33,319 nucleotides of DNA, taken from the NCBI GenBank assembly GCA_013619105.1, contig JABXKU010000022.1, positions 1 through 33,319 of the forward strand, read 5' to 3'. A program made the position numbers and the translations under genes. Numbering within the stretch: the first letter of the stretch is position 1; the number at the start of each line of letters is the position of its first letter. Source of the stretch: Desulfuromonadales bacterium (lineage in GTDB: Bacteria; Desulfobacterota; Desulfuromonadia; Desulfuromonadales; Syntrophotaleaceae). This document shows positions 1 through 6,592 of this stretch, in pieces. A model generated the notes under the pieces. The model was not told the origin of the DNA. It worked only from the letters and a program-made list of their open reading frames with translations, and did no database searches.

Positions 1-151
1 ATCTATAACCTAAAGCTACTACTACTGGCATAGCGAAGCCCAGGGGGAGAGACCACAAATCCTGCATGGACCTCCGAGAAGAGTCATCAAAACAGCTGTG
101 CTTCCCTGAATCCCAATAACGGAAGCCCCAAGAGCTTGCCTTAAAGGGAAC

Positions 152-179
152 AAAAAAAGCCGACCCCTTAGGGGCCGGC
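152..179 (-). terminator. Rho-independent terminator, minus strand
   Basis: Read on the minus strand, a 9-bp stem (GCCGGCCCC / GGGGTCGGC, one G-T pair, loop TAA) is followed directly by seven Ts. On the plus strand the wobble becomes an A-C mismatch and no T-run follows, so the element is directional. No gene was found on the minus strand immediately to its right, so it may end an unannotated small RNA or a transcript read through from elsewhere. Confidence 0.75.
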
Positions 180-231
180 CAGGCGGTCGTAAGCAACGAC
201 CTTATCACAGTGAGGAGGAGAAAGGCCATAT

Positions 232-327
232 ATGGGTAGTGGGATGGCCATGGTGGGTTATCTATTGTCGGTATACATATCATTGTTACCGATTTTAGGT
301 CAACCACTAACCGACGACAACCCATAA
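232..327 (+). CDS. Possible 31-aa small membrane peptide
   Basis: An ATG is preceded, 11 bases upstream, by a strong GGAGGAG ribosome-binding sequence (214-220) and followed by 31 codons ending in TAA. The peptide begins MGSGMAMVGYLLSVY, has a hydrophobic centre (about residues 5-23) and ends in a polar QPLTDDNP tail, as a single-pass small membrane protein would. A perfect 6-bp hairpin (GGTCGT/ACGACC, 185-201) lies just upstream. No family is recognised. It could be chance: the frame is short and the spacing somewhat long. The call rests only on the ribosome-binding site and the hydrophobic pattern. Confidence 0.3.
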   Translation: MGSGMAMVGYLLSVYISLLPILGQPLTDDNP

Positions 328-809
328 AGGAGCAAAACTAACCACAAATAACAGCTGAAACCAATATCTCTCCACAAAATCAATTTCGTCCAGAGGCCAC
401 CTCCGCAGACCAGCCCAACCTGAAAGGAAGGCCACCCAAAGCAGAACGATATTTTAAAACCGCCAAAACACTCAGCAAGCCACTAACAAGACACCAATCA
501 CAAGGGGAGCTGGTCCGGAATAACAACATTCTAGAAAAGCTAAACTCACAAAGAAACAGGGTTAATTTGCCCTACAAAAAAAACTATGTTATGGTCTGAT
601 AAATAAACAAAAACCCTAAAAAGGCGGCACGCGAAGAGTTGCGCTCTTCAGTGAGGGCCATCAGCGGCCTCAATCAGACACGAACAGACTACGAGCCTCA
701 CCTTCATTAGCACGACCAACAACACCTCCCCGCCGGGCCCCAAGATCTACATACTGCCCAATCTTTTTAACCGAAGACCGGCCGACCAAACCACAAGCCT
801 GCGCTAAGA

Positions 810-862
810 AAGGCCTCGTCTCGGAAAAACTGAGAGGCTTGGTACTGCTGCCCCGTTTTTTT
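810..862 (+). promoter_or_regulatory. Possible leader hairpin with T-run before kamA-like gene
   Basis: An imperfect inverted repeat (left arm 810-825, right arm 830-840 CTGAGAGGCTT, loop of As) is followed 15 bases later by seven Ts (856-862). The T-run ends about 20 bases before the ribosome-binding site of the radical SAM gene. The layout resembles an attenuator, but the T-run is not adjacent to the stem and no leader peptide or riboswitch core was recognised. Confidence 0.25.
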
Positions 863-895
863 ACCTCACACGGGCAGGCAAGAAAGGAGCAAATC

Positions 896-2017
896 GTGAC
901 CAAAAACAAATACCTAAACAAGCTGAGCCAGGTTTCGCAACTTGCAGACCTACCCGCCAGCGAGCTCTACAAACTACAAGAAGTAGAACAACGCTATGCT
1001 TTTCGCAGCAACGAATACTACCACTCCCTCATCGACTGGAACGATCCAAAAGACCCGATTCGTCGCATCGTTATACCCCATCAAGACGAATTGGAACATT
1101 GGGGGCAACTCGACCCTTCCGGGGAACACAACTATGCCAAGACCCGCGGATTGTCACACAAATATCCCGACACAGCCTTGCTGCTAACCAGCGACGTCTG
1201 TGGCGGCCTATGCCGTTTCTGCTTTCGAAAGCGGCTCTTCATGGCTGACAACAACGAGGTCAACCGTGATGTCTCGGCCGGGCTCGAATACATTCGCAAC
1301 CATCCGGAGATCAACAATGTGCTGCTAACAGGCGGCGACCCGCTGTTGCTTTCGACCCGCAACCTGGAAACAATCATTGCCGAGCTTCGCTCAATCGACC
1401 ATGTTAAAATTATCCGCATCGGCAGCAAACTGCCGGCCTTCAACCCCTTTCGCATACTAGATGACCCCGACTTGTTGCGAATGCTCAAAAAGTACAGCTT
1501 GCCCGAACGCCGAATCTACCTGATGGCTCAATTCAACCATCCCCGGGAACTGACTCCCCAAGCAATTCAAGCCTTGACGCAAATCCAGGAAGCCGGAGTT
1601 GCCATCATGAACCAAACGCCATTGATCCGTGGGGTGAATGACGACTCAGAGGTTTTGGCCGAACTGCTTAACCGGTTATCATATATGGGCATTTCTCCCT
1701 ATTATGTATTTCAGTGCCGCCCCACCGAGGGAAACAGCGCCTATACCATTCCCATCGAGGAAGGCTACCAGATTTTTTCTGAAGCGATCAGTAAATGCTC
1801 CGGCCTGGCTAGGCGCTGCCGCTACAGCATGTCCCATGTCACCGGCAAAATAGAAGTAGTCGGAATGACCAATGAGCAAATATTCTTCCGCTACCACCGC
1901 CCCGCCGACCCTACACAGAACCCGGGAGAGATAATGGCTTGCACACGGAACCCGGATAGCTATTGGCTTGACGACTACCTTGACGATGACCCTGTAGCCG
2001 TTGCCAATAGTCGCTAA
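896..2017 (+). CDS. KamA-family radical SAM aminomutase (lysine 2,3-aminomutase-like)
   Basis: This 373-residue protein belongs to the lysine 2,3-aminomutase family, which uses a [4Fe-4S] cluster, S-adenosylmethionine and PLP to move an alpha-amino group to the beta carbon. The radical SAM cluster motif CGGLCRFC (CxxxCxxC) lies near residue 105, followed by the SAM-binding LLTGGDPLLL motif. Conserved family stretches such as LYxMAQFNHPRE and MNQTPLIRGVND are present. The start is the GTG at 896, which follows AAAGGAG by 6 bases; the frame runs on upstream to 839 but without a ribosome-binding site. Free lysine (beta-lysine osmolyte or catabolism) and EF-P lysine (EpmB) are alternative substrates. 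No acetyltransferase (ablB), efp or epmA gene is nearby to decide between them. A strong terminator follows, so it appears monocistronic. Confidence 0.88.
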   Translation: MTKNKYLNKLSQVSQLADLPASELYKLQEVEQRYAFRSNEYYHSLIDWNDPKDPIRRIVIPHQDELEHWGQLDPSGEHNYAKTRGLSHKYPDTALLLTSDVCGGLCRFCFRKRLFMADNNEVNRDVSAGLEYIRNHPEINNVLLTGGDPLLLSTRNLETIIAELRSIDHVKIIRIGSKLPAFNPFRILDDPDLLRMLKKYSLPERRIYLMAQFNHPRELTPQAIQALTQIQEAGVAIMNQTPLIRGVNDDSEVLAELLNRLSYMGISPYYVFQCRPTEGNSAYTIPIEEGYQIFSEAISKCSGLARRCRYSMSHVTGKIEVVGMTNEQIFFRYHRPADPTQNPGEIMACTRNPDSYWLDDYLDDDPVAVANSR

Positions 2018-2046
2018 CAGATCACAACGGCTCAGCTAAAAGCACT

Positions 2047-2083
2047 AACACCCCGCGCGTCTAAAGACGGCGGGGTGTTTTTA
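2047..2083 (+). terminator. Rho-independent terminator of kamA-like gene
   Basis: A 9-bp GC-rich stem (ACACCCCGC / GCGGGGTGT) with a 12-base loop is followed by TTTTATT. It begins about 30 bases after the kamA-like stop codon on the same strand. Confidence 0.93.
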
Positions 2084-2172
2084 TTGGCGCGCGGATAGTT
2101 AAGTGGCCAGACAGAGGTAACACCCCGCAGCATCCCCAGAGGTGACCGTTGACTTCCAGCATCGACCGCACC

Positions 2173-2463
2173 TTAAGCGACCACGTCCCTTAATTGCTCA
2201 ACGAGAAAGTCGAAGATATCCTCACGCCTCGGCTTATAACCGGCGGGAATACTGTTGACTATCTCCTCCAACTCATTCAGCAGCTTCCCGTCGTCGACCC
2301 TTAGCTCATTCATCACCGCCTCGAACATGGGGATCACCTCGTAAAGGTCATCACTGTCAAAAGGACGTGAATCCGGCTTGCCTTGAAATTTAGGCTCATC
2401 ACGAACATCTTTTTTGCGGCGGTATTTAAACTGCAAATCGGACGGTTTTATCGTTACACCCAC
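2173..2463 (-). CDS. Conserved-looking hypothetical protein, 96 aa
   Basis: I do not recognise a family. The protein is soluble and charged, with a basic N-terminal part (KYRRKKDVRDEPK) and an acidic helical C-terminal half (about residues 35-96) that could form a small helical bundle. It has no cysteines or membrane segment. The GTG start is supported by an AAGGAGG sequence 5 bases upstream. It lies 39 bases downstream of the HTH-protein stop codon on the same strand, so the two may be cotranscribed. The good ribosome-binding site and balanced coding composition argue that it is real. Confidence 0.65.
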   Translation of the reverse strand: MGVTIKPSDLQFKYRRKKDVRDEPKFQGKPDSRPFDSDDLYEVIPMFEAVMNELRVDDGKLLNELEEIVNSIPAGYKPRREDIFDFLVEQLRDVVA

Positions 2464-2502
2464 AGCGGCCTCCTTGTTTTTCTGCCTGCATTTTAGGCAT
2501 TT

Positions 2503-2751
2503 TCATTCACAACTGCCGCAACCTCCGGCCTTACTGCAAGCCGACCGACAGGTGGCACGTCCGACCCGCCCGGCTTCGCTTGCGCGAAACGCAGCGTAAC
2601 TTTCTAAACCGACCACCCAGCCGCCTTCAGTCTCCACACCTTGCAACAGACCACGCTTGATAAAGAGCAGCACGTTAACGGGGGTGGTTCCCAGCGCTTC
2701 GGCCACTTCAGCCACTGTCTTATCAGTTGACCCTGATTGCTTGCTTGCCAT
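2503..2751 (-). CDS. Small MerR/excisionase-like HTH protein with Cys-rich tail
   Basis: The 82-residue protein has a helix-turn-helix-like segment (TVAEVAEALGTTPVNVLLF, then KRGLLQGVETEGGWVV) resembling the winged-helix part of MerR or excisionase-type DNA-binding proteins. The C-terminus is rich in cysteine: four in the last 18 residues (CRSACSKAGGCGSC), a possible metal or cluster site. The start chosen is the ATG at 2751, 9 bases after GGAG; in-frame ATGs at 2757 and 2766 and a longer frame to 2778 are less well placed. It sits just beyond the terminator of the DUF5320 gene. A DNA-binding role is inferred only from the fold pattern; a small structural or metal-binding protein is possible. 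Confidence 0.6.
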   Translation of the reverse strand: MASKQSGSTDKTVAEVAEALGTTPVNVLLFIKRGLLQGVETEGGWVVGLESYAAFRASEAGRVGRATCRSACSKAGGCGSCE

Positions 2752-2856
2752 GTTCATATTCTCCATTGCCTGCCCCATTCACGCCATTGAATCGACGTTC
2801 ACCGTTACCTCGGATACGACCAACACACTCTTGGATTTTGCAGGGATCGGGCCAGA

Positions 2857-2896
2857 TAAAAAAAAGCGGACAAGGCAACAGCCTGGTCCGCTTTAT
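2857..2896 (-). terminator. Terminator after DUF5320 gene
   Basis: Read on the minus strand, the stem AAAGCGGAC-AGGC / GCCT-GTCCGCTTT closes a short loop and runs into eight Ts. The A/T flanks make it potentially bidirectional, but the T-run is longer on the minus strand, directly after the DUF5320 stop codon. Confidence 0.9.
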
Positions 2897-2914
2897 TCTC
2901 AACAAAAAATCAGT

Positions 2915-3247
2915 TTAATCTTTCACCTCGCCCCCCAAAGTCTCGAGGCGCTGCTTAAGGGCCCCCAGCGCTCTTTCCAACCGACCAATCCGACCCTTGA
3001 GTTGTACGGCCTCATTGGCCGGCGGACCCGCTGACACTCCCATTGCAGAGCCCTGTAGTCCATCACCGCGCCTAGCACCGCGACGGAAAGCCCTGCCCTG
3101 ACCACCCTGGGCCAGCCCACGACCATGACTACACCCGTAGAATCCGTCCTGCGCAAAGCCGGGAGCGTCGTATCCGGCGCAATACCCCATCTGCCGGCCT
3201 GCCAACTCGCCCTGACCCAACGGTCCAGATCTGTCACCTCTAGGCAT
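2915..3247 (-). CDS. DUF5320 family protein
   Basis: The 110-residue protein begins MPRGDRSGPLGQGELAGR followed by GYCAGYDAPGF, the typical start of DUF5320 proteins. A Gly/Arg-rich middle (RGLAQGGQGRAFRRGARRG) and a C-terminal coiled coil (about residues 82-105, LKGRIGRLERALGALKQRLE) complete the family layout. The function is unknown. In other anaerobes such genes often sit beside MTH1175/NifX-type dinitrogenase cofactor proteins and Mrp/ParA-type ATPases, which are not present here. The ATG follows AAAGGAGGAG by 4-5 bases. A good sigma-70 promoter lies 100 bases upstream and a strong terminator directly downstream, so it forms a single-gene transcript. Confidence 0.85.
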   Translation of the reverse strand: MPRGDRSGPLGQGELAGRQMGYCAGYDAPGFAQDGFYGCSHGRGLAQGGQGRAFRRGARRGDGLQGSAMGVSAGPPANEAVQLKGRIGRLERALGALKQRLETLGGEVKD

Positions 3248-3346
3248 TTACTCCTCCTTTCAACCATCCTGCGATGGCTCGTTTTTTTTTGTTGACCCAC
3301 ACAAGGCCAAACCGAACAAAAAAATCTAGATGCTTTTTACACCTAG

Positions 3347-3375
3347 AGCATAAACCCACAAAATGGTCCTGTCAA
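3347..3375 (-). promoter_or_regulatory. Sigma-70 promoter for DUF5320 gene
   Basis: Reading the minus strand, a perfect -35 box TTGACA (3370-3375) is separated by 17 bases from TATGCT (3347-3352, 4 of 6 matches). It points towards the DUF5320 gene about 100 bases away. Confidence 0.7.
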
Positions 3376-3407
3376 GGGTGCCTACCTTAACAGCCCGCCA
3401 TCATTTA

Positions 3408-3446
3408 AAAACAAAACGGCAGGCCACTCCAAGAGCGACCTGCCGT
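3408..3446 (-). terminator. Terminator of fba
   Basis: On the minus strand the stem ACGGCAGG / CCTGCCGT (8 bp, extended by weaker pairs into the loop) is followed by TTTGTTTTT. It starts about 40 bases after the aldolase stop codon. Confidence 0.85.
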
Positions 3447-3484
3447 ACATATCGAAACTATTGTCCTTAATTCTACTGCGGGCC

Positions 3485-4465
3485 TTAGGCCTGTCCAGCG
3501 CTGCCGAGCACTGTTTCATTTTTATGCTTGATAAGCCGCACCAACTCGCTGCGGGCGGCTCCGATATATTTTCTAGGGTCAAATTCGGCCGGATTCTGGG
3601 CCAGATATTCGCGGACCTTGGCGGTCATCGCCAGCCGACCGTCTGAGTCGATATTTATCTTGCACACCGAACTGGCCGCGGCCTGACGCAGCTGCTCCTC
3701 GGAGACGCCGACCGCGCCGTCCAACCTGCCGCCGTACTGGTTGATCAGCTCGATGTATTCAGGTACCACGCTCGACGAACCGTGCAACACAATGGGAAAA
3801 CCAGGGATGCGTTGTTCGATTTCATGCAGAATATCAAAACGCAGCGGCGGCGGCTCTTCGCCGGGACCAACCTTGAACTTAAAGGCGCCGTGACTGGTGC
3901 CAATGGAGATGGCCAAAGAATCGACCCCGGTGCGAGAGACAAAGTCCTCGACCTCATCAGGCTTGGTATAGGTGGAATGATCAGATTGAACTTCGTCCTC
4001 AATACCTGCCAGCACTCCGAGCTCACCCTCGACGGTCACGTCGTGCTCATGGGCATACTCGACCACCTTGCGGGTCAAGGCCACATTGTCATCGTACGCA
4101 AGGTGAGACCCGTCGATCATCACCGACGAAAAACCCGACTCGATGCAAGCCTGGCACAGCTCAAAAGAATCGCCGTGGTCAAGATGCAGAGCAATGGGGA
4201 TTTGGGAACCCATTGCTCGGGCCATTTTGACCGCCCCCATAGCCATGTAGCGCAGCATGATTTCGTTGGCGTAGGTGCGAGCCCCCTTGCTGACCTGCAC
4301 GATAACCGGCGAGTCCGTCTCCACACAAGCGGTGACGATAGCCTGAAGTTGCTCGAGATTATTAAAATTGTAAGCCGGAATGGCATAACCGCCGTTAACA
4401 GCTTTCAGAAACATCTCCCGAGTATTGGCTACCCCCAGTTCCTGATAATATATTCGCTTGCTCAT
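3485..4465 (-). CDS. fba: Class II fructose-1,6-bisphosphate aldolase
   Basis: This is a 326-residue zinc-dependent aldolase, which interconverts fructose-1,6-bisphosphate with dihydroxyacetone phosphate and glyceraldehyde-3-phosphate in glycolysis and gluconeogenesis. Family marks include AYNFNNLEQLQA near the N-terminus, the catalytic-Asp/zinc-His motif HLDHGD (Asp near residue 96, His 97), VEGELGVLAGIEDEV near 150, and the phosphate/zinc loop HGSSSVVP near 235. The C-terminal part VCKINIDSD is also typical. The ATG at 4465 is chosen because GGAGGT lies 7 bases upstream; the open frame continues nine codons further without a site. It is transcribed divergently from the GAPDH gene, so the two central-carbon genes share a 287-bp control region. 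Confidence 0.95.
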   Translation of the reverse strand: MSKRIYYQELGVANTREMFLKAVNGGYAIPAYNFNNLEQLQAIVTACVETDSPVIVQVSKGARTYANEIMLRYMAMGAVKMARAMGSQIPIALHLDHGDSFELCQACIESGFSSVMIDGSHLAYDDNVALTRKVVEYAHEHDVTVEGELGVLAGIEDEVQSDHSTYTKPDEVEDFVSRTGVDSLAISIGTSHGAFKFKVGPGEEPPPLRFDILHEIEQRIPGFPIVLHGSSSVVPEYIELINQYGGRLDGAVGVSEEQLRQAAASSVCKINIDSDGRLAMTAKVREYLAQNPAEFDPRKYIGAARSELVRLIKHKNETVLGSAGQA

Positions 4466-4656
4466 CTTTGTACCTCCGCTATAGTAATGCAACGCTACCT
4501 CAGCGTCTCAATTGCATCAACCCCCACTGGCCGCGATGCCGGCACTATCGAACACCAAAAAATTCGCAACCGATTACCGGCCCATCATGGAATAATTAAT
4601 AACAGATTAACCAATTAAGTCCAGCCAAAAGTCATGCCACGACCGAGCGATTTGGG

Positions 4657-4685
4657 TTGAATATTAAGCTATACCCGTATACAAT
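4657..4685 (+). promoter_or_regulatory. Sigma-70 promoter of gap
   Basis: TTGAAT (4657-4662) and TACAAT (4680-4685) are spaced by 17 bases, five and four-to-five matches to consensus. The predicted start lies about 60 bases before the GAPDH ATG. A palindrome GGCCGTTTGGCC follows at about 4690, near the predicted transcript start. Confidence 0.7.
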
Positions 4686-4752
4686 ATGGGCCGTTTGGCC
4701 GCCCGAAAAGGTCATTAACGGTCGATAAAACAGACACCGAAAGGGAGTAACC

Positions 4753-6198
4753 ATGAGCATGGACAAGTACCAAAAATACCTCAACGACTGGATGGGTCAG
4801 GACGAAGCCGCCCAGACGATGCTGCCCTTGATTGGGCAGCTCTATCGTAGCCGCGGAGTCAACACCAACGTCTACGGCCAATCACTCGTCAACAAAACGG
4901 TGATTGATATCCTTAATGCTCACGGCTTTGCCCAACAAGTCCTTGGCAGCAAGTTGTCGATTCTCGACACCTTTCCGGTTCTGCAAGCCATCAGCAAACT
5001 CGACCTGTCTCCCTCACGGATCGACATTGGCAAACTAACAGTCAAGTACCGCTCCCAGCAGGGCCAACAATCAATCGATGAGTTTGTAGCTCAGGAACTG
5101 GCCGATGTTAACAACGGCCGCGGCTCCCTACTCAGCGAACCGCGGGACGTGGTCCTGTATGGATTCGGTCGGATCGGCCGCCTACTGGCCCGGGTGCTGG
5201 TAGAAAAGACCGGCAGTGGAGACAAACTGCGCTTGCGAGCCATTGTGGTACGCAAGGGCACCGACGAGGACCTGATGAAACGCGCCAGCCTGCTGGAACG
5301 CGACTCGGTCCATGGTCCCTTTAATGGCGTGATTGACTTTGATGAAGAAGAAAATGCCATCATTGTCAACGGCAACATGATTCGTCTGATCTATGCCAAC
5401 GCCCCAGAAAGCGTCGACTACACGGCCTACGGCATCAATGACGCCATCGTCATTGACAACACCGGACTGTGGCGCGACCGGGCTGGCCTGGGCAAGCACC
5501 TTCAAGCCAAAGGGGTTTCAAAAGTCATTCTTACCGCCCCTGGAAAAGACGATATTCCAAACATCGTATTCGGCATTAACGACAATCAGGTCGACACCAA
5601 GGAGACAATATTCTCTGCGGCCAGCTGCACCACCAACGCCGTAGTACCCATACTCAAAGCCATCAACGATCGATTCGGCATCAACAGCGGTCATCTCGAA
5701 ACATGCCACTCTTACACTAACGACCAGAACCTGATCGACAACTACCACAAGAAAGAGCGTCGCGGACGGGCCGCCGCCCTCAATATGGTTATCACCGAAA
5801 CCGGCGCCGCCAAAGCATCGGCTAAAGCCCTGCCCGAGCTAGCAGGCAAACTGACGGGCAACGCTATCCGCGTGCCGGTGGCCAACGTCTCTCTGGCGGT
5901 TCTCAACCTGAACCTTAAGAAAGAAACCAGCGTCGACGAACTAAACGACTACATACGCGACCTGGCCCTTCATTCGCCACTACAGAATCAGGTCGCCTTC
6001 GCCAACTCGCCTGAGCTGGTTTCCAGTGACTTCATCGGCTCTCGTCATGCCAGCATATTCGATTCACTAGCGACTATCGTCGATGGTGACCGCTGCGTTC
6101 TCTACGTCTGGTACGACAATGAATTTGGCTACACCTGCCAAGTAGTGCGCCTGCTGCAGAAAGTAGCCGGAATCGAACTGCCCGCCCTGCCGGCCTGA
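4753..6198 (+). CDS. gap: Glyceraldehyde-3-phosphate dehydrogenase, long form
   Basis: The 481-residue protein carries the full GAPDH domains after an N-terminal extension of about 130 residues; the usual enzyme is about 335. The NAD(P)-binding loop is YGFGRIGR (residues 136-143), the catalytic cysteine is in SAASCTTNAV (Cys 292), and the catalytic histidine follows in CHSYTNDQ (His 319). The C-terminal YDNEFGY is intact. The extension (mostly helical, starting MSMDKYQKYLNDWMGQ) matches the long GAPDH type known from several proteobacteria and has no assigned catalytic role. The ATG has GGGAG 7 bases upstream. It catalyses glyceraldehyde-3-phosphate to 1,3-bisphosphoglycerate conversion; direction and cofactor cannot be read from the sequence. 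Confidence 0.95.
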   Translation: MSMDKYQKYLNDWMGQDEAAQTMLPLIGQLYRSRGVNTNVYGQSLVNKTVIDILNAHGFAQQVLGSKLSILDTFPVLQAISKLDLSPSRIDIGKLTVKYRSQQGQQSIDEFVAQELADVNNGRGSLLSEPRDVVLYGFGRIGRLLARVLVEKTGSGDKLRLRAIVVRKGTDEDLMKRASLLERDSVHGPFNGVIDFDEEENAIIVNGNMIRLIYANAPESVDYTAYGINDAIVIDNTGLWRDRAGLGKHLQAKGVSKVILTAPGKDDIPNIVFGINDNQVDTKETIFSAASCTTNAVVPILKAINDRFGINSGHLETCHSYTNDQNLIDNYHKKERRGRAAALNMVITETGAAKASAKALPELAGKLTGNAIRVPVANVSLAVLNLNLKKETSVDELNDYIRDLALHSPLQNQVAFANSPELVSSDFIGSRHASIFDSLATIVDGDRCVLYVWYDNEFGYTCQVVRLLQKVAGIELPALPA

Positions 6199-6220
6199 TT
6201 GGCAACAAGCTGAGCAGCAC

Positions 6221-6262
6221 AAAAAAAGAGGGTCGATCCTAAGGATCGGCCCTCTTTTTTTG
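6221..6262. terminator. Bidirectional terminator between gap and rpsU
   Basis: A near-perfect palindrome with arms AGAGGG-T-CGATCC / GGATCG-G-CCCTCT and a TA loop is flanked by seven As on the left and seven Ts on the right. It can end both the gap transcript (+) and the convergent rpsU transcript (-). Confidence 0.95.
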
Positions 6263-6285
6263 TTTATCACTTAGACAGCGAGGCT

Positions 6286-6480
6286 TTAGAATTTCTTCAT
6301 AAGCCGCATTTTTTTACGTAGCCGGCGCTGGGCTTCTTTCTCTTTGCGCTTGCGCTTAACGCTCGGTTTTTCGTAGAACTTACGCTGCTTCATTTCCCGA
6401 AACAGCCCCTCCTGTTGCAACTTACGCTTGAGTACCCGAATGGCTTTTTCGACGTTGTTGTCGACCACTTGGATTTCCAA
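6286..6480 (-). CDS. rpsU: 30S ribosomal protein S21
   Basis: Small-subunit protein S21, 64 residues, very basic, ending in KRKEKEAQRRLRKKMRLMKKF. The sequence MEIQVVDNNVEKAIRVLKRK is the form I recall from Desulfuromonadales. The start is taken as TTG at 6480: the GAGGTGA ribosome-binding sequence lies 6-9 bases upstream, and this gives the MEIQ N-terminus expected for the family. A TTG two codons earlier sits directly against the ribosome-binding sequence and is less likely. A non-ATG start is notable for a ribosomal protein. It has its own promoter in the 112-bp gap to the upstream methyltransferase gene. Confidence 0.95.
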   Translation of the reverse strand: MEIQVVDNNVEKAIRVLKRKLQQEGLFREMKQRKFYEKPSVKRKRKEKEAQRRLRKKMRLMKKF

Positions 6481-6544
6481 AGACAATCACCTCGCTTTCA
6501 CTTTTCTATATACTTGAGCCCTCAACAGGTGAAGGCATCAGAAG

Positions 6545-6573
6545 ATATTAGGCAAATAGTGCAAAAAGATCAA
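6545..6573 (-). promoter_or_regulatory. Sigma-70 promoter of rpsU
   Basis: On the minus strand TTGATC (6568-6573) and TAATAT (6545-6550) are spaced by 17 bases, each with four matches to consensus. They sit about 65 bases upstream of the rpsU start, between the methyltransferase stop and rpsU. Confidence 0.55.
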
Positions 6574-6592
6574 GAAAAAATAGCTCCGCTAA

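Larger units (their letters stand above)
1..895. other. Long gene-poor leader upstream of kamA-like gene
   Basis: No convincing protein gene longer than about 35 codons is seen here on either strand. The stretch holds a minus-strand terminator near its left end, a small plus-strand ORF with a good ribosome-binding site, a short inverted repeat at 633-649 (GAAGAG arms, 5-base loop) and an imperfect hairpin plus T-run just before the radical SAM gene. I looked for lysine, cobalamin, TPP and GEMM c-di-GMP riboswitch cores and for 4.5S, RNase P and tmRNA signatures and recognised none. An 83-codon minus-strand frame at 670-921 has no ribosome-binding site or recognisable family and was left out. 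Confidence 0.6.

Noticed and set aside
600-895. Lysine riboswitch upstream of the kamA-like gene
   Set aside because: The conserved core motifs were not found; only an imperfect hairpin and a T-run are present.
670-921. 83-codon minus-strand frame upstream of the radical SAM gene
   Set aside because: No ribosome-binding site, no recognisable family, and it overlaps the start of the kamA-like gene on the other strand.
2915-3300. Second minus-strand frame (125 codons) overlapping the DUF5320 gene
   Set aside because: The DUF5320 frame has the family N-terminus and the ribosome-binding site; the other frame has neither.
3782-4618. 278-codon plus-strand frame over the aldolase gene
   Set aside because: It lies antisense to a clear fba gene with all its catalytic motifs; this is a codon-bias shadow.
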